Made by a program: the position numbers and the translations under genes. The notes beneath the pieces were generated by a model. The model was not told the DNA's origin. It ran no database searches and saw only the letters and a program-made list of their open reading frames with translations. From a virus: a stretch of 21,294 nt of DNA. The DNA is taken from IMG/VR virus record IMGVR_UViG_3300034190_003384, positions 1 to 21,294 of that record. One strand, 5' to 3'. The first letter of the stretch is position 1. The number at the start of each line of letters is the position of its first letter. Shown piece by piece: positions 6,961 to 15,308 of this stretch.

Positions 6961-8856
6961 ATGCCATTATTAAGAAGAGCACAGAAGAGATGGAAGAATT
7001 TCAATATGCCTGTTTCTTACAAGGTAAACGCTAAGGACAAATTTGTTGATGCGGCTAATGTTGTTACTATTCAGGACGTACTAGAAACCAGACACGGAAT
7101 TTCAAGATGGAATGCAACGGCTTTTAGTGCAGCCCCTCAAAGCATTTCATACTTCAAAGATAATTCTAGCGATAGATATATTATCATAAAAGATGGAACA
7201 AGTTTATATAGAGCAAGACAAACGGGCGCGCATGTTCTTTTAAAATCAGGACTAAGCGCAGACACAAAGCATAGAGGCGTAACTTTTAATAATCGTCATA
7301 TTATATCCATAGAAGGCGACGGGCTTTACTCTTATGATGGAATTACATTTTCTCAATTGGGTCAAGTTGGTTCACCTCTTTTGCCAACAGTTGCAGCGGC
7401 GGCGGGCGGTGTTGATTTAGATGCGTCAGACTATCAAGTTGCATATTCATATTACTCTACTCAATTGGGTTTTGAATCTAATCTTTCAGCATCGAGTTCC
7501 GTTGTTACGGTTGCAAGTGGAGAGAAGATAGATGTTAGCGGCATGGCCATAAGTGCAGACAATGGATTTATGAACAAGATCAGAGTTTATTTAAAAGACG
7601 TTACAAATAATGGAGCTTGGCTATTTATAGAAGAATTAGATTTAGCAATTTCCACAACGGCAATAACTGAAAATTCATCAAGCACACAGGAAGCCCCAGA
7701 GATTAATGGAGCCCCAACAACAGGCGGCGGAAAGTATCTAGCTGTTTACGGTCAAGAATTGGCTTATGCGGGTAACTCAACTTATCCAAGTGATGTTTTC
7801 TTTTCACAAGCATTTCTTCCTGATGCATACGACGCAACGGCGACAGCTTCGACAATTAACGTCGCAGGCAATGGGCCTATAACTGGTTTAGGTGTTGGTT
7901 ACTTTTCGGGCGATAATCAAAACCCGTATTTAGTAGCATTTAAAAGAAATCATATTGAACTATTCACAGAAGCTTCAGGAAATGGGCAGCAAGTTGTTAT
8001 TTCAACAGACATGGGGTGTATTTCTCACGATACAATTAGAGTCATAAATGGCGACGTTTTTTTCATGTCAACAAAAGGGTGGCACGTTATAAAAGACGGG
8101 CGACTAGTAAAAACTTCAGGCAAACAAGATTCAATCGACAACGGCGACATTGAAGATATTTTTAAGCAGAATGGTCAGACTTTTGAATTGAATAAATCAA
8201 ATTTCGATAATTACTTTTCTGTTTATTATCCAACTTTGCAGCAATACATGACTTTCGTTAGTGAAGGGAATAATGACGATATTCAAAAGAGTTATAATTT
8301 TGAATTTGAGATTGGCGGCTTTCGTCCTTATACTTTTGACGTAAAATTCACAGGGGCGACTCTTGGAGAAGACGGGCTAGGCGAAGACATTGTTTATCTA
8401 TGCGGAGAAGGTGGTTACATTTTCAGCCATTCAATTAAAGAGACAAAAGGAACGGACGTAGACAATGCGGGCACACAAGTGGCGATTAGTGCTTTTGCGC
8501 AACTATTCTGGATTAATGGCGACGATATGGACGCGGGTTATAACTTCGGACCTTTGATTCTAAGGGCAATTACTCAGGAGAATGATATAACGGTTAAGTT
8601 CTTCCTAGATTACTCCCAGAGAAGCTCAGAGAGCCTCACATATGGCTTTAACGACCCAGACGGAGGCTTTATTTTAGATATGTCAAAGCTTGACGAAGGA
8701 ATCTTGACCGACGGGCGTACAATTGTCCGGCATGTTGGCGAAATTCTTAGAAGTAGTCAATCATTACTGATAGGCTTTTATAAATCACAAAAGGGCGAAA
8801 CTATGGCCCTATTAGAAGGTCAATTAGACGTTCAAAAAAACGGCAATCCAAACTAA
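6961..8856 (+). CDS. tail nozzle / hub protein (beta-propeller type)
   Basis: This 631-residue protein follows the adaptor with no gap and resembles the podovirus tail nozzle or stabilisation class (P22 gp10-like, T7 gp12-like role), which extends the DNA channel below the adaptor. The first 135 residues carry propeller-like blades: a typical N-terminal VSYKVNAKDKFVDAANVV followed by LETRHGISRW, then repeats such as DRYIIIKDGTSLYR, HRGVTFNNRHII and GDGLYSYDG. Residues about 141-250 are an FN3-like module (LPTVAAAAGG, YQVAYSYYSTQLGFES, MNKIRVYLKDVTN, TAITENSSSTQEAP) like the one in the adaptor. Later residues again alternate strands and turns. A GAGG lies 6 bases before the ATG, so reinitiation after the adaptor stop is likely. 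Confidence 0.68.
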   Translation: MPLLRRAQKRWKNFNMPVSYKVNAKDKFVDAANVVTIQDVLETRHGISRWNATAFSAAPQSISYFKDNSSDRYIIIKDGTSLYRARQTGAHVLLKSGLSADTKHRGVTFNNRHIISIEGDGLYSYDGITFSQLGQVGSPLLPTVAAAAGGVDLDASDYQVAYSYYSTQLGFESNLSASSSVVTVASGEKIDVSGMAISADNGFMNKIRVYLKDVTNNGAWLFIEELDLAISTTAITENSSSTQEAPEINGAPTTGGGKYLAVYGQELAYAGNSTYPSDVFFSQAFLPDAYDATATASTINVAGNGPITGLGVGYFSGDNQNPYLVAFKRNHIELFTEASGNGQQVVISTDMGCISHDTIRVINGDVFFMSTKGWHVIKDGRLVKTSGKQDSIDNGDIEDIFKQNGQTFELNKSNFDNYFSVYYPTLQQYMTFVSEGNNDDIQKSYNFEFEIGGFRPYTFDVKFTGATLGEDGLGEDIVYLCGEGGYIFSHSIKETKGTDVDNAGTQVAISAFAQLFWINGDDMDAGYNFGPLILRAITQENDITVKFFLDYSQRSSESLTYGFNDPDGGFILDMSKLDEGILTDGRTIVRHVGEILRSSQSLLIGFYKSQKGETMALLEGQLDVQKNGNPN

Positions 8857-8865
8857 AAGGCTCAT

Positions 8866-9972
8866 ATGAAAAAAATAACTTCAAACCTATTTATATTCTT
8901 GGCGACAGCATTCGCCTTTTCTTATTTCACAAATGCTTCAGCGGCGACATGTTCAAGTATTTCGCGCTCAACTTTTGGGGCAAACACTGTATTAACTTCC
9001 TCGGAACTTAATAATCAATTCTCAACAGTTTACTCCGCGGCTAATAACTTAGATGCGGGCTGTTTGACTGACGGGACATTAGAGGCAGCGGCTTTAAATG
9101 CTACAGATTTTCAACCACTATTAAATAATACGGTTGCAGGCTGCAAGATAACAAAATCTAGTGACTCAACTATTTCTATCTCTCCATGCTCAATGACTAT
9201 TAACGGAAACATGGTCAATAAGACGGGCGCGAGCACAGTAGCTTTTGGCTGCACAGGTTGTTATGTAGAGCTAGTGAATAGGGCTTACTACGTTTATATA
9301 AAAGGCGATTCAACAGGCACAACTATTAACTCTTATATGACAATTACGGCTCCTAATTCTCTTGGGTATAATGGAACCGATAAAGTTGTTGGAAGATTTT
9401 GGAATAATAACTCCTCAAATATTGATGAATACTCAATAGATCAGTGGTCAGTAAATCAATTTATTCCACAGGAAACGGGACGAGTTAATCTAGGTAATCT
9501 AGTAATTACCGCAACAGGTACGGACCCAACAAACGGAACAATTGTCAAAGACGTTCATTACTTCACAAGACAAGGACCATATGCACTAATGCAATTTAAT
9601 TATCAAAGAAGCGCAACGGGTGCAGTAGCGGGAACAGGTTATTATACATTCACACTTCCAGACGGGCTAAACTTTGAAGACGAAGATTATTCATCAGCTT
9701 CAAGCTATCCGGACGCAAGTTTCCCCGCAACGGCTTACGGGCCGATTATGGTAATAGGGAATAACGGCGGTTGGCCTCAAAATGGAACGGCTTATATTGT
9801 CCCTTATAGCTCGACAACTTTCAGGCTCTTTATCCATGCTTCGATAAATCTAAATGGTTTCGCCGTTAGTACTTGGAGTGGTATTTATATGCAAAACGGT
9901 TTTAACGATGTGACAAGCAATTTAACTATCAAGGGTTCAGTGTTGATACCTATTAAAAATTGGGATTACTAA
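8866..9972 (+). CDS. secreted fibre-like structural protein
   Basis: This 368-residue protein has a textbook signal peptide: MKK, hydrophobic core LFIFLATAFAFSYF and cleavage after NASA at about residue 26. The mature N-terminus matches a common phage fibre/tail pattern (TFGANTVLTSSELNNQFSTV, then LDAGCLTDGTLEAAALNATD). The C-terminal half resembles fibre jelly-roll domains (YYTFTLPDGL, YIVPYSSTTFRLFI, IKGSVLIPI). All six cysteines (29, 66, 93, 108, 129, 132) lie in the mature protein, an even number that would allow disulfides in the periplasm. It sits between nozzle and ejection genes, with AAGG 5 bases before ATG. A fibre or receptor-binding role is likely; the signal peptide is the odd feature. 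Confidence 0.7.
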   Translation: MKKITSNLFIFLATAFAFSYFTNASAATCSSISRSTFGANTVLTSSELNNQFSTVYSAANNLDAGCLTDGTLEAAALNATDFQPLLNNTVAGCKITKSSDSTISISPCSMTINGNMVNKTGASTVAFGCTGCYVELVNRAYYVYIKGDSTGTTINSYMTITAPNSLGYNGTDKVVGRFWNNNSSNIDEYSIDQWSVNQFIPQETGRVNLGNLVITATGTDPTNGTIVKDVHYFTRQGPYALMQFNYQRSATGAVAGTGYYTFTLPDGLNFEDEDYSSASSYPDASFPATAYGPIMVIGNNGGWPQNGTAYIVPYSSTTFRLFIHASINLNGFAVSTWSGIYMQNGFNDVTSNLTIKGSVLIPIKNWDY

Positions 9973-9984
9973 GGAAATAAAATT

Positions 9985-10698
9985 ATGAGTTGGTTTGGCG
10001 ATAACATAGGAAGAATAGGCGCAGGCGTTGCAACTTTGGGGCTTTCAGAAGTAGCTAATGAAGTTTCGGGCGGCGGAATTTGGGGCGGAGATAGCACAGT
10101 CTTAGGGCTTGGCGATGTTCTTAGGGGTGAAGAAGACCCCGGAGTTGCCGACAAATATTTAGACTTAGACCCTTCACTTAGAAGGAATGTAGAGCAGGGC
10201 AGAAATGCACAATCTCAAGGCCTAGGTTTATATTCAGACGAATTAAAAAGACTTAAAGGCGTAGACCCAAAACAATTGGCGGGCGTGGTTCAGGCCAAGC
10301 AAGAAAAGCAATTATTGGGACAAGGTAAAGACCAAAGACGTAGAGCCCAACAACTTGTGGCACAACGTGGTTTAAATAGATCATCAGTAGGACTAAACGC
10401 AATGTTAAATGCGGGTACAGCCTCAGACGATAAAATAGCACAATCAAGAGCAGAACAGCCTTTACTCCAAGAGAAAATTGCCAGTCAAAGACTAGGCAGT
10501 ATAGGCGCAGCCCAACAAGGTATAAATCAATCACTAGGCGCGCAAGGTGCACAACGCGACTTTGTACAAGGGCGTGAGGGCGGCGGACGCTCAGGCGGAC
10601 TCATGGGGCTTGCAGGTGGACTTTTTGGGGCATACGCAGGCGGACCACAAGGCGCATATGCAGGGCAACAGTTAGGGCAAGGTTTAGCAAACTTCTAA
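9985..10698 (+). CDS. small ejection-type internal virion protein
   Basis: This 237-residue protein is rich in Gly, Ala and Gln. The N-terminal glycine stretch (FGDNIGRIGAGVATLG) and the C-terminal one (residues about 200-237: GGLMGLAGGLFGAYAGG) flank a helical, charged centre containing QQLVAQRGLNRSSVGLNAM. This pattern is common in the smallest of the podovirus proteins that are packed with the DNA and enter the cell at infection. Its place before two larger proteins of the same kind supports this. Gly/Ala helices could insert into membrane. The function is inferred from composition and order. Confidence 0.55.
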   Translation: MSWFGDNIGRIGAGVATLGLSEVANEVSGGGIWGGDSTVLGLGDVLRGEEDPGVADKYLDLDPSLRRNVEQGRNAQSQGLGLYSDELKRLKGVDPKQLAGVVQAKQEKQLLGQGKDQRRRAQQLVAQRGLNRSSVGLNAMLNAGTASDDKIAQSRAEQPLLQEKIASQRLGSIGAAQQGINQSLGAQGAQRDFVQGREGGGRSGGLMGLAGGLFGAYAGGPQGAYAGQQLGQGLANF

Positions 10699-10710
10699 GG
10701 GATTTCTATA

Positions 10711-12483
10711 ATGGGCAGACGAATTTTAAGAGCAAACGAATCAAAAGAATCTATTAGACAGAGAGCTATGAACACGGCTTTCAAAAACTTTGCGGACTAC
10801 GGAGCTAAGGCGCAAGCTAGTAATCAAAGGCAAGCGGCCACAGAGAGGCAAGCGGCTTTAGACGAAGAGGCTAGAAAGCGTCGTCTTATTGAAGATGAAA
10901 GAGCAGCTACAAAATGGGAACATACTCTTGATAAGTATGATTCTGATTTAGACCAACAAGACTTAGATAATGAATTTCGCAGCAAGAAGCATACTTCAGA
11001 CATGGAACGACTTGGTTGGGAAAGAGAAGACCGAAAAGGTTTAATGGAAGAAAGGAAGGTTAAGAGAGCTTTTGAAAAAGAAAAATTTGGTTTTCTCAAA
11101 AAGAAATTTGGCGCAGAAATGGCCAGACGATTAATAGAAGATGAAAGAGACGAAAAAGAATTTGGCTTTAAGGAAAGAGAATGGAAAGCAAGAGAAGCAA
11201 GGCTTTTAAATGAAGACAAAAGAAAGGGCGTAAGATTTCAACGTGAAGGCGAAGATTACGGTTATAAGAAAAAAAGAAGACCCATTGACGACGCCTATAC
11301 AGATGAAAAAAGATTCAGAGAAGGCGAGCAGTACGCTTACGAAAATAAATGGAAAGACATTAAAAACCGTCAAGGCGTTGATAAGTTTGGAAGAGAAAGA
11401 GCTAAAGATTTAAGCGGCCAAGCTTTTGAAGAAAAGAAACGCGGATATTATGACGAAGATAGAGCAAGAGACATTGAAAAAGAGGATAGTGTTGAAAGAA
11501 GAACAGAAGGGCGTTACGGAATGGCTTTAGAAGGCTATGAAACAGACAGGCTCCACACAGAAGAAGATAGAAAAATAAAAGAAGAGTATGAGGAATTTAA
11601 AAGAGGGCGTCAGATAGACGAAACGACTAGAAAGGCTGAAGAAGCTTTCAGAAAAAGAAAGAAAGAAGAAGAAGAGTTTGAAATATTCAAAGCCGACAGG
11701 TTAAGAAAACAAAGGCGCGAAGACCAGATGCGACCTCTTGAAATTGAAAGAAAAGAACTTGCTCTTGATAAAGACTATGCAAACATGGGCCATGAAGATT
11801 ACAAAGAAGAACAAAGAGAAATGGCCTATCCTTTAACAAGGGAAGCAGAAAAGAAACGCTATGATCATAAATTCGATATGGAAAAAGCTACCTTGATGCA
11901 AAAGAGAAAAATTAAAGCCGCCAAAGAAATAGCCAAGGCGAAAGGCAAAGAAGATAAGGGCGTTGTTAATGCAAGAGAGCGCGGCTTTACTGGAAGGGCG
12001 GGATTAGCAAGAACAAAGAAAGAAGCACAAGACGTAAGAAAAGCAGACGTTGCGGTTCAAGATGCTCTTGGCATTATCGCTAAGATTAAAAAACTTGGAA
12101 CCAATATAGATATTACAGACCGTAAAAATATCGGGTTAATTAAACAGGCAAAACAAACTTTAGCGGGCAAGTTGAGATTACCACTAACGGGGCCTGGAAT
12201 TTTAACAGAGACGGAATTTAACAGGCTAATTGATAACATGGGCGACCCTTCAAATCTTTTTTCAACAGAAGACAGAGAGCTTGCAAAATTAAATCAGCTT
12301 GAAGATATTTTAACAGAGTCGGTAAGTGCACATTACAAAGCTGTCCTTGACCCATCATCAATGACTGAAGCAAACGCGAGACAGAATAGAGGTAACAATA
12401 CACCTCTCCCAAATTCTAACGAACTAACTAAAGAGCAAAAGATACAAGCGATTATGAAAGCGCGCTCATTAAGGGCAAGATAA
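10711..12483 (+). CDS. highly charged helical ejection-type internal virion protein
   Basis: This 590-residue protein is dominated by Lys, Arg, Glu and Asp from about residue 30 to 430, predicting one very long helix or coiled coil. The block RRLIEDER occurs twice, at residues 57-64 and 139-146, and looser versions (RLLNEDKR) follow, so the region probably grew by internal repetition. The last 150 residues are a more ordinary helical domain with LPLTGPGILTETEFNRLIDN and GDPSNLFS, a pattern I recall from ejection and tape-measure-like proteins. Placement between two other candidate ejection proteins, in a phage without a long tail, favours an ejection role. The start has AAGGGA upstream, and the stop overlaps the next ATG by one base (TAATG). 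Confidence 0.6.
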   Translation: MGRRILRANESKESIRQRAMNTAFKNFADYGAKAQASNQRQAATERQAALDEEARKRRLIEDERAATKWEHTLDKYDSDLDQQDLDNEFRSKKHTSDMERLGWEREDRKGLMEERKVKRAFEKEKFGFLKKKFGAEMARRLIEDERDEKEFGFKEREWKAREARLLNEDKRKGVRFQREGEDYGYKKKRRPIDDAYTDEKRFREGEQYAYENKWKDIKNRQGVDKFGRERAKDLSGQAFEEKKRGYYDEDRARDIEKEDSVERRTEGRYGMALEGYETDRLHTEEDRKIKEEYEEFKRGRQIDETTRKAEEAFRKRKKEEEEFEIFKADRLRKQRREDQMRPLEIERKELALDKDYANMGHEDYKEEQREMAYPLTREAEKKRYDHKFDMEKATLMQKRKIKAAKEIAKAKGKEDKGVVNARERGFTGRAGLARTKKEAQDVRKADVAVQDALGIIAKIKKLGTNIDITDRKNIGLIKQAKQTLAGKLRLPLTGPGILTETEFNRLIDNMGDPSNLFSTEDRELAKLNQLEDILTESVSAHYKAVLDPSSMTEANARQNRGNNTPLPNSNELTKEQKIQAIMKARSLRAR

Positions 12484-14576
12484 TGAATCTTGAAGACATG
12501 ACAGAAGAACAAATTAACGCCCTTTATGAAAAAGAGGCGGTTGTTAAATCTGAAAACTCAGACCTTGAAAACATGAGTGATGAAGAAATAGACGCCCTTT
12601 ATGATAAGAGTGTTGAAGAGGTTCCAGAAGAGGCTCAAAATTCTGTACTAGATAGTATTTTATCAGTAGGCGGAAAAATAGTTGATGCGGGAATGGACGT
12701 GCTAGAAGAGGTGGACGCCAGAACGGTTGCACCAACAAAAAGCGCAATTAAGACTTTAGCAGATACAGGAAGTTTTTCAGAAGCAGGCGGAGCGTTTTAC
12801 GATCAATTTGGTAAAGAGCCGTCAACAGCCCCAGAAGGCGAAGAGGTTGCAAGATCACTAGGAGTCAAAAACTTTGATACTCTTGGTGGCGCTTATGTTG
12901 AAGGGAATACACCTCAAGAAATTCAAGAAAACATTCAAGAAATGCCACAGCACGAACAATTAAAACATATGAAAGTTCCACTAGAAGAAACGGCGGGAAT
13001 GGCTATAGATATGTTTGCAGACCCGTTAATGTTAGTGCCAGTTGTTCCACTAGCAAGAGGCGTTTCAAAAGCAGGCGTTGGAATTGCGAAAGGCGCGGCC
13101 AAAGCTTCTAGAAATTTAGTTTTAAGGTCAAGCAAAGCAGGGCGGGCGATAGAAAAAGGTGTTGAAACAGTTGGGAAGTCAGCTTGGAGAGCTAGCCAGT
13201 CAGTAAAAAGTAATATTAAAAGAATCTTTCAACCAACACAAGTTGAAGATTTTCCGAGATTAAAAAAAATATTGAACGATAATGATTTAATTCCTGCAAA
13301 TCTTGATGATATTCCAGAATCATTAGAATTTGGAGAGCGTTCATCAGTTTCAACAATGGCTAAAGTTTTAAGGCAAGACCCATTGGGAGAAAAAAGAACG
13401 GGTATTTTCAATAAGTTTATAGCATCAGTCGACGGGGCTATTGATTCGAAGGTGACAAAAATGGCCGAAGACGTTGGCGGTGATGCTTATCATGGCGGAG
13501 AACAGTTATTAAATGGCTATAATGGTGCAGTTAAGGAATTATTCGACGGGGCCGAAGTTACTTATCAAAATTTTAATTCAGTAGCTCCAGACTTTAGATT
13601 GAGTGAAAAATCTATGAGTGAAGTTGGGGCGACGTTAGAAAGATTAAAAAATAAGGCTACTAGATTAACAAAATCAGGAATCGGAGAAGAGCGAAGCAAG
13701 GCAAGGGCTCTATTAAATGACATTAAAGCTTTAAGTCACGCGACAGATTCTTATAGTGATGTTATTACGGCTATGCAAAGCGTAGGAAGATCAGCATTCA
13801 AAAAGAAGCAATTACTAGAAAGGGTTCCAGTAGATAAGCAGGCATTACAAGAAATATATTTCAGTATTAGAAAAGCCGTACAGAAAGATATAAACGCATT
13901 CGACCCAAGACTAGGGGCGAGCCTCGAAAAGCAAAATAAGAGTTTTTCTAAGTTTTTTAGCGAAACAGATGGAATAAATAAAATTATTGGGAAATCAGAC
14001 AAAGACCCAAAGGCATTGTTTAATAAACTTATTAAGAACGGAAGCCTGAATGATTTAAAGGTATTAAAAGAAACAATACCCGCCGAATCTTTTGATAACA
14101 TAAGGGCTACTTATCTAAATACATTAATATCAAAAAATCCCGCTCATGGTTCAGTTAGTTATATAAATACAATTAAAAACCTAGATGGAAAATCAAGAGA
14201 ATTAGCCTTTATGTTTGAAGACGCGCCGGAATTACTTCAAGAATTTCAAGACCTATTAGAGGTTGGAAAAAGATCAGGTGAAGCGATTTTAAACTATTCA
14301 GGAACGGACGTAAGTAAGCGATTTAGAGAGTTTCTAGCTACTGTTTCCAATTCAGCAATAAGCGAAGCTTCGCTAGATGCTTCTAAGCAGGGCGCAAGAA
14401 CTAGAAGGGTTAAGAAATCTTTACCGAAAAAACCTAAAGGGCCTAAAAAGCCATCAAAAATGAAAGGCGGGCTAGGTAAATTGGGCAAAGCATACGGAGA
14501 TAACTATAATTCTATAATGAGTACAAAAAGAGGGCTTGAAGGCCTTGCAGAAGATTGGAAAAATCAGGGCAATTAA
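12483..14576 (+). CDS. large ejection-type internal virion protein
   Basis: This 697-residue protein begins with two copies of a 13-residue acidic motif (LEDMTEEQINALY at residues 3-15, LENMSDEEIDALY at 28-40), a kind of N-terminal motif I recall from phage internal virion proteins. Residues 165-205 are amphipathic to hydrophobic (GMAIDMFADPLMLVPVVPLA, then Gly/Ala/Lys), as in proteins that interact with membrane at DNA ejection. The rest is helical and basic, ending in a Lys/Pro-rich tail (SLPKKPKGPKKPSK). No lysozyme or transglycosylase motif is visible. It overlaps the preceding gene by one base, with AAGGG upstream, indicating translational coupling. The ejection role is inferred from order and composition. 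Confidence 0.6.
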   Translation: MNLEDMTEEQINALYEKEAVVKSENSDLENMSDEEIDALYDKSVEEVPEEAQNSVLDSILSVGGKIVDAGMDVLEEVDARTVAPTKSAIKTLADTGSFSEAGGAFYDQFGKEPSTAPEGEEVARSLGVKNFDTLGGAYVEGNTPQEIQENIQEMPQHEQLKHMKVPLEETAGMAIDMFADPLMLVPVVPLARGVSKAGVGIAKGAAKASRNLVLRSSKAGRAIEKGVETVGKSAWRASQSVKSNIKRIFQPTQVEDFPRLKKILNDNDLIPANLDDIPESLEFGERSSVSTMAKVLRQDPLGEKRTGIFNKFIASVDGAIDSKVTKMAEDVGGDAYHGGEQLLNGYNGAVKELFDGAEVTYQNFNSVAPDFRLSEKSMSEVGATLERLKNKATRLTKSGIGEERSKARALLNDIKALSHATDSYSDVITAMQSVGRSAFKKKQLLERVPVDKQALQEIYFSIRKAVQKDINAFDPRLGASLEKQNKSFSKFFSETDGINKIIGKSDKDPKALFNKLIKNGSLNDLKVLKETIPAESFDNIRATYLNTLISKNPAHGSVSYINTIKNLDGKSRELAFMFEDAPELLQEFQDLLEVGKRSGEAILNYSGTDVSKRFREFLATVSNSAISEASLDASKQGARTRRVKKSLPKKPKGPKKPSKMKGGLGKLGKAYGDNYNSIMSTKRGLEGLAEDWKNQGN
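12489..12527 (+). repeat. N-terminal motif repeat, copy 1
   Basis: This encodes LEDMTEEQINALY. The second copy lies 75 bases (25 codons) downstream with 8 of 13 residues identical and the others mostly conservative. Confidence 0.7.
12564..12602 (+). repeat. N-terminal motif repeat, copy 2
   Basis: This encodes LENMSDEEIDALY, the partner of the copy at 12489-12527. Confidence 0.7.
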
Positions 14577-14599
14577 GCCCATATACAGGAAGCGATAAA

Positions 14600-14914
14600 A
14601 TGGCAGAGAATGAAGAAGTAAGAACAGAAACAGTAAAGAAAGAAATCGACGTTGCAAAAGAGGCGCACGACATTGGCGTTGCAGTTGCAAAGATTCTTTT
14701 AACAGCAAACGCGGCATTATCTGACGGTTTTCAAGCGGGTGCAGATATTCCAACGGTTTTAATGGGTTCATATAAAGAGCTTACAGACGCAATTGAAGGA
14801 AGTGAGAAAGTTATAGGTGAGTTCAAAAATTCACCAACAGAAGCGGCCTCAGGACTTCTATTGCCTATCCTAGAAGCGGTTCAAAAGGTTAGAGCAAAAG
14901 CAGCTAGAAAATAA
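14600..14914 (+). CDS. small helical phage protein, function unknown
   Basis: This 104-residue protein is mostly helical: a charged start (ENEEVRTETVKKEIDVAKEA), then IGVAVAKILLTANAALSDGF, and LLLPILEAVQKVRAKAARK at the end. The frame is open back to 14555 inside the preceding gene, but AGGA 6 bases before the ATG at 14600 favours this start. Its TAA is followed directly and in frame by the GTG of the next gene. Small proteins of this general look often precede a short membrane protein in phages, as here. I do not recognise a function. Confidence 0.6.
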   Translation: MAENEEVRTETVKKEIDVAKEAHDIGVAVAKILLTANAALSDGFQAGADIPTVLMGSYKELTDAIEGSEKVIGEFKNSPTEAASGLLLPILEAVQKVRAKAARK

Positions 14915-15085
14915 GTGAAGTTATTTAATAGTAAAACTATTATCTTTAACGGCCTCCTGATTTTGGGGGGCCTTTATTTACCTAACTTATCTGACAATGT
15001 TCGAGTTGTTTTAATTTCTACAGGTGCAAGTAATATTGGGCTAAGAATTAAGACAGAATACCAGAAGGAAAAAAATGGCAATTAG
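14915..15085 (+). CDS. 56-residue membrane protein with GTG start (holin-like candidate)
   Basis: A short frame runs from GTG at 14915, directly after the previous stop, to TAG at 15083-15085. It encodes MKLFNSKTIIFNGLLILGGL, then YLPNLSDNVRVVLISTGAS and NIGLRIKTEYQKEKNGN. The NSKTIxFN start, a hydrophobic segment, and an NIGLRIKT near the end match from memory a class of short phage membrane proteins often placed near lysis genes. It overlaps the next gene by 11 bases and contains that gene's ribosome binding site. Its own ribosome binding site is weak, so translation probably depends on the gene before it. Two hairpins lie within the first 60 bases. Holin function is a guess. Confidence 0.6.
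   Translation: MKLFNSKTIIFNGLLILGGLYLPNLSDNVRVVLISTGASNIGLRIKTEYQKEKNGN
14926..14942 (+). promoter_or_regulatory. hairpin just after the GTG start
   Basis: TAATAGT at 14926-14932 and ACTATTA at 14936-14942 form a perfect 7-bp stem with an AAA loop, beginning 9 bases after the GTG. It could hinder independent ribosome loading. Confidence 0.35.
14951..14972 (+). terminator. terminator-like hairpin inside the 56-residue gene
   Basis: GGCCTCC at 14951-14957 pairs with GGGGGCC at 14966-14972 (one G-T wobble) over an 8-base loop and is followed by TTTATTTA. The T tract is imperfect, so this is at most a partial terminator or attenuator between the ejection genes and the downstream block. It lies within coding sequence for NGLLILGGL. 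Confidence 0.4.
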
Positions 15086-15308
15086 CGAATATGTAGCTCT
15101 TGGAAAGGAAGCCGGAAAGATCATAAATAAGATTTTAGAGCAAATCCCAAACGACGAGCAAAGAGCATTGAGAAAATACTTCAAGTTTTTAGACGTTTAT
15201 CAATCTGAAATCTCAAGAGAAGATTCAGACCATGACTATCTTTTAACTCTAAGAGAGAGAAAGAAAGCACTAGACGAAGGATTTATAGGTGAAATACGCA
15301 AAAATTAG
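15075..15308 (+). CDS. small soluble protein in the candidate membrane/lysis cassette
   Basis: This 77-residue, charged, helical protein has no membrane segment, and I do not recognise it. Visible features are EAGKIINKILEQIPNDEQR at residues 12-30 and a basic/acidic C-terminus (LRERKKALDEGF). It overlaps the 56-residue membrane protein gene by 11 bases and the lipoprotein gene after it by 20 bases, so the three are translated together. AGAAGGA lies about 5 bases before its ATG. A role linked to its membrane neighbours is inferred from overlap only. Confidence 0.6.
   Translation: MAISEYVALGKEAGKIINKILEQIPNDEQRALRKYFKFLDVYQSEISREDSDHDYLLTLRERKKALDEGFIGEIRKN

Noticed and set aside
10824-11219. 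Serine/phenylalanine-rich 131-codon minus-strand frame
   Set aside because: It is the antisense of the Lys/Glu/Arg-rich helical ejection protein, with no own ribosome binding site or motif.
13751-14101. 116-codon minus-strand frame in the large ejection protein
   Set aside because: It lies inside a continuous well-supported plus-strand gene; the composition fits antisense of A-rich codons.
14555-14599. Upstream ATG for the 104-residue protein
   Set aside because: It overlaps the preceding gene and lacks a ribosome binding site, whereas AGGA precedes ATG 14600.
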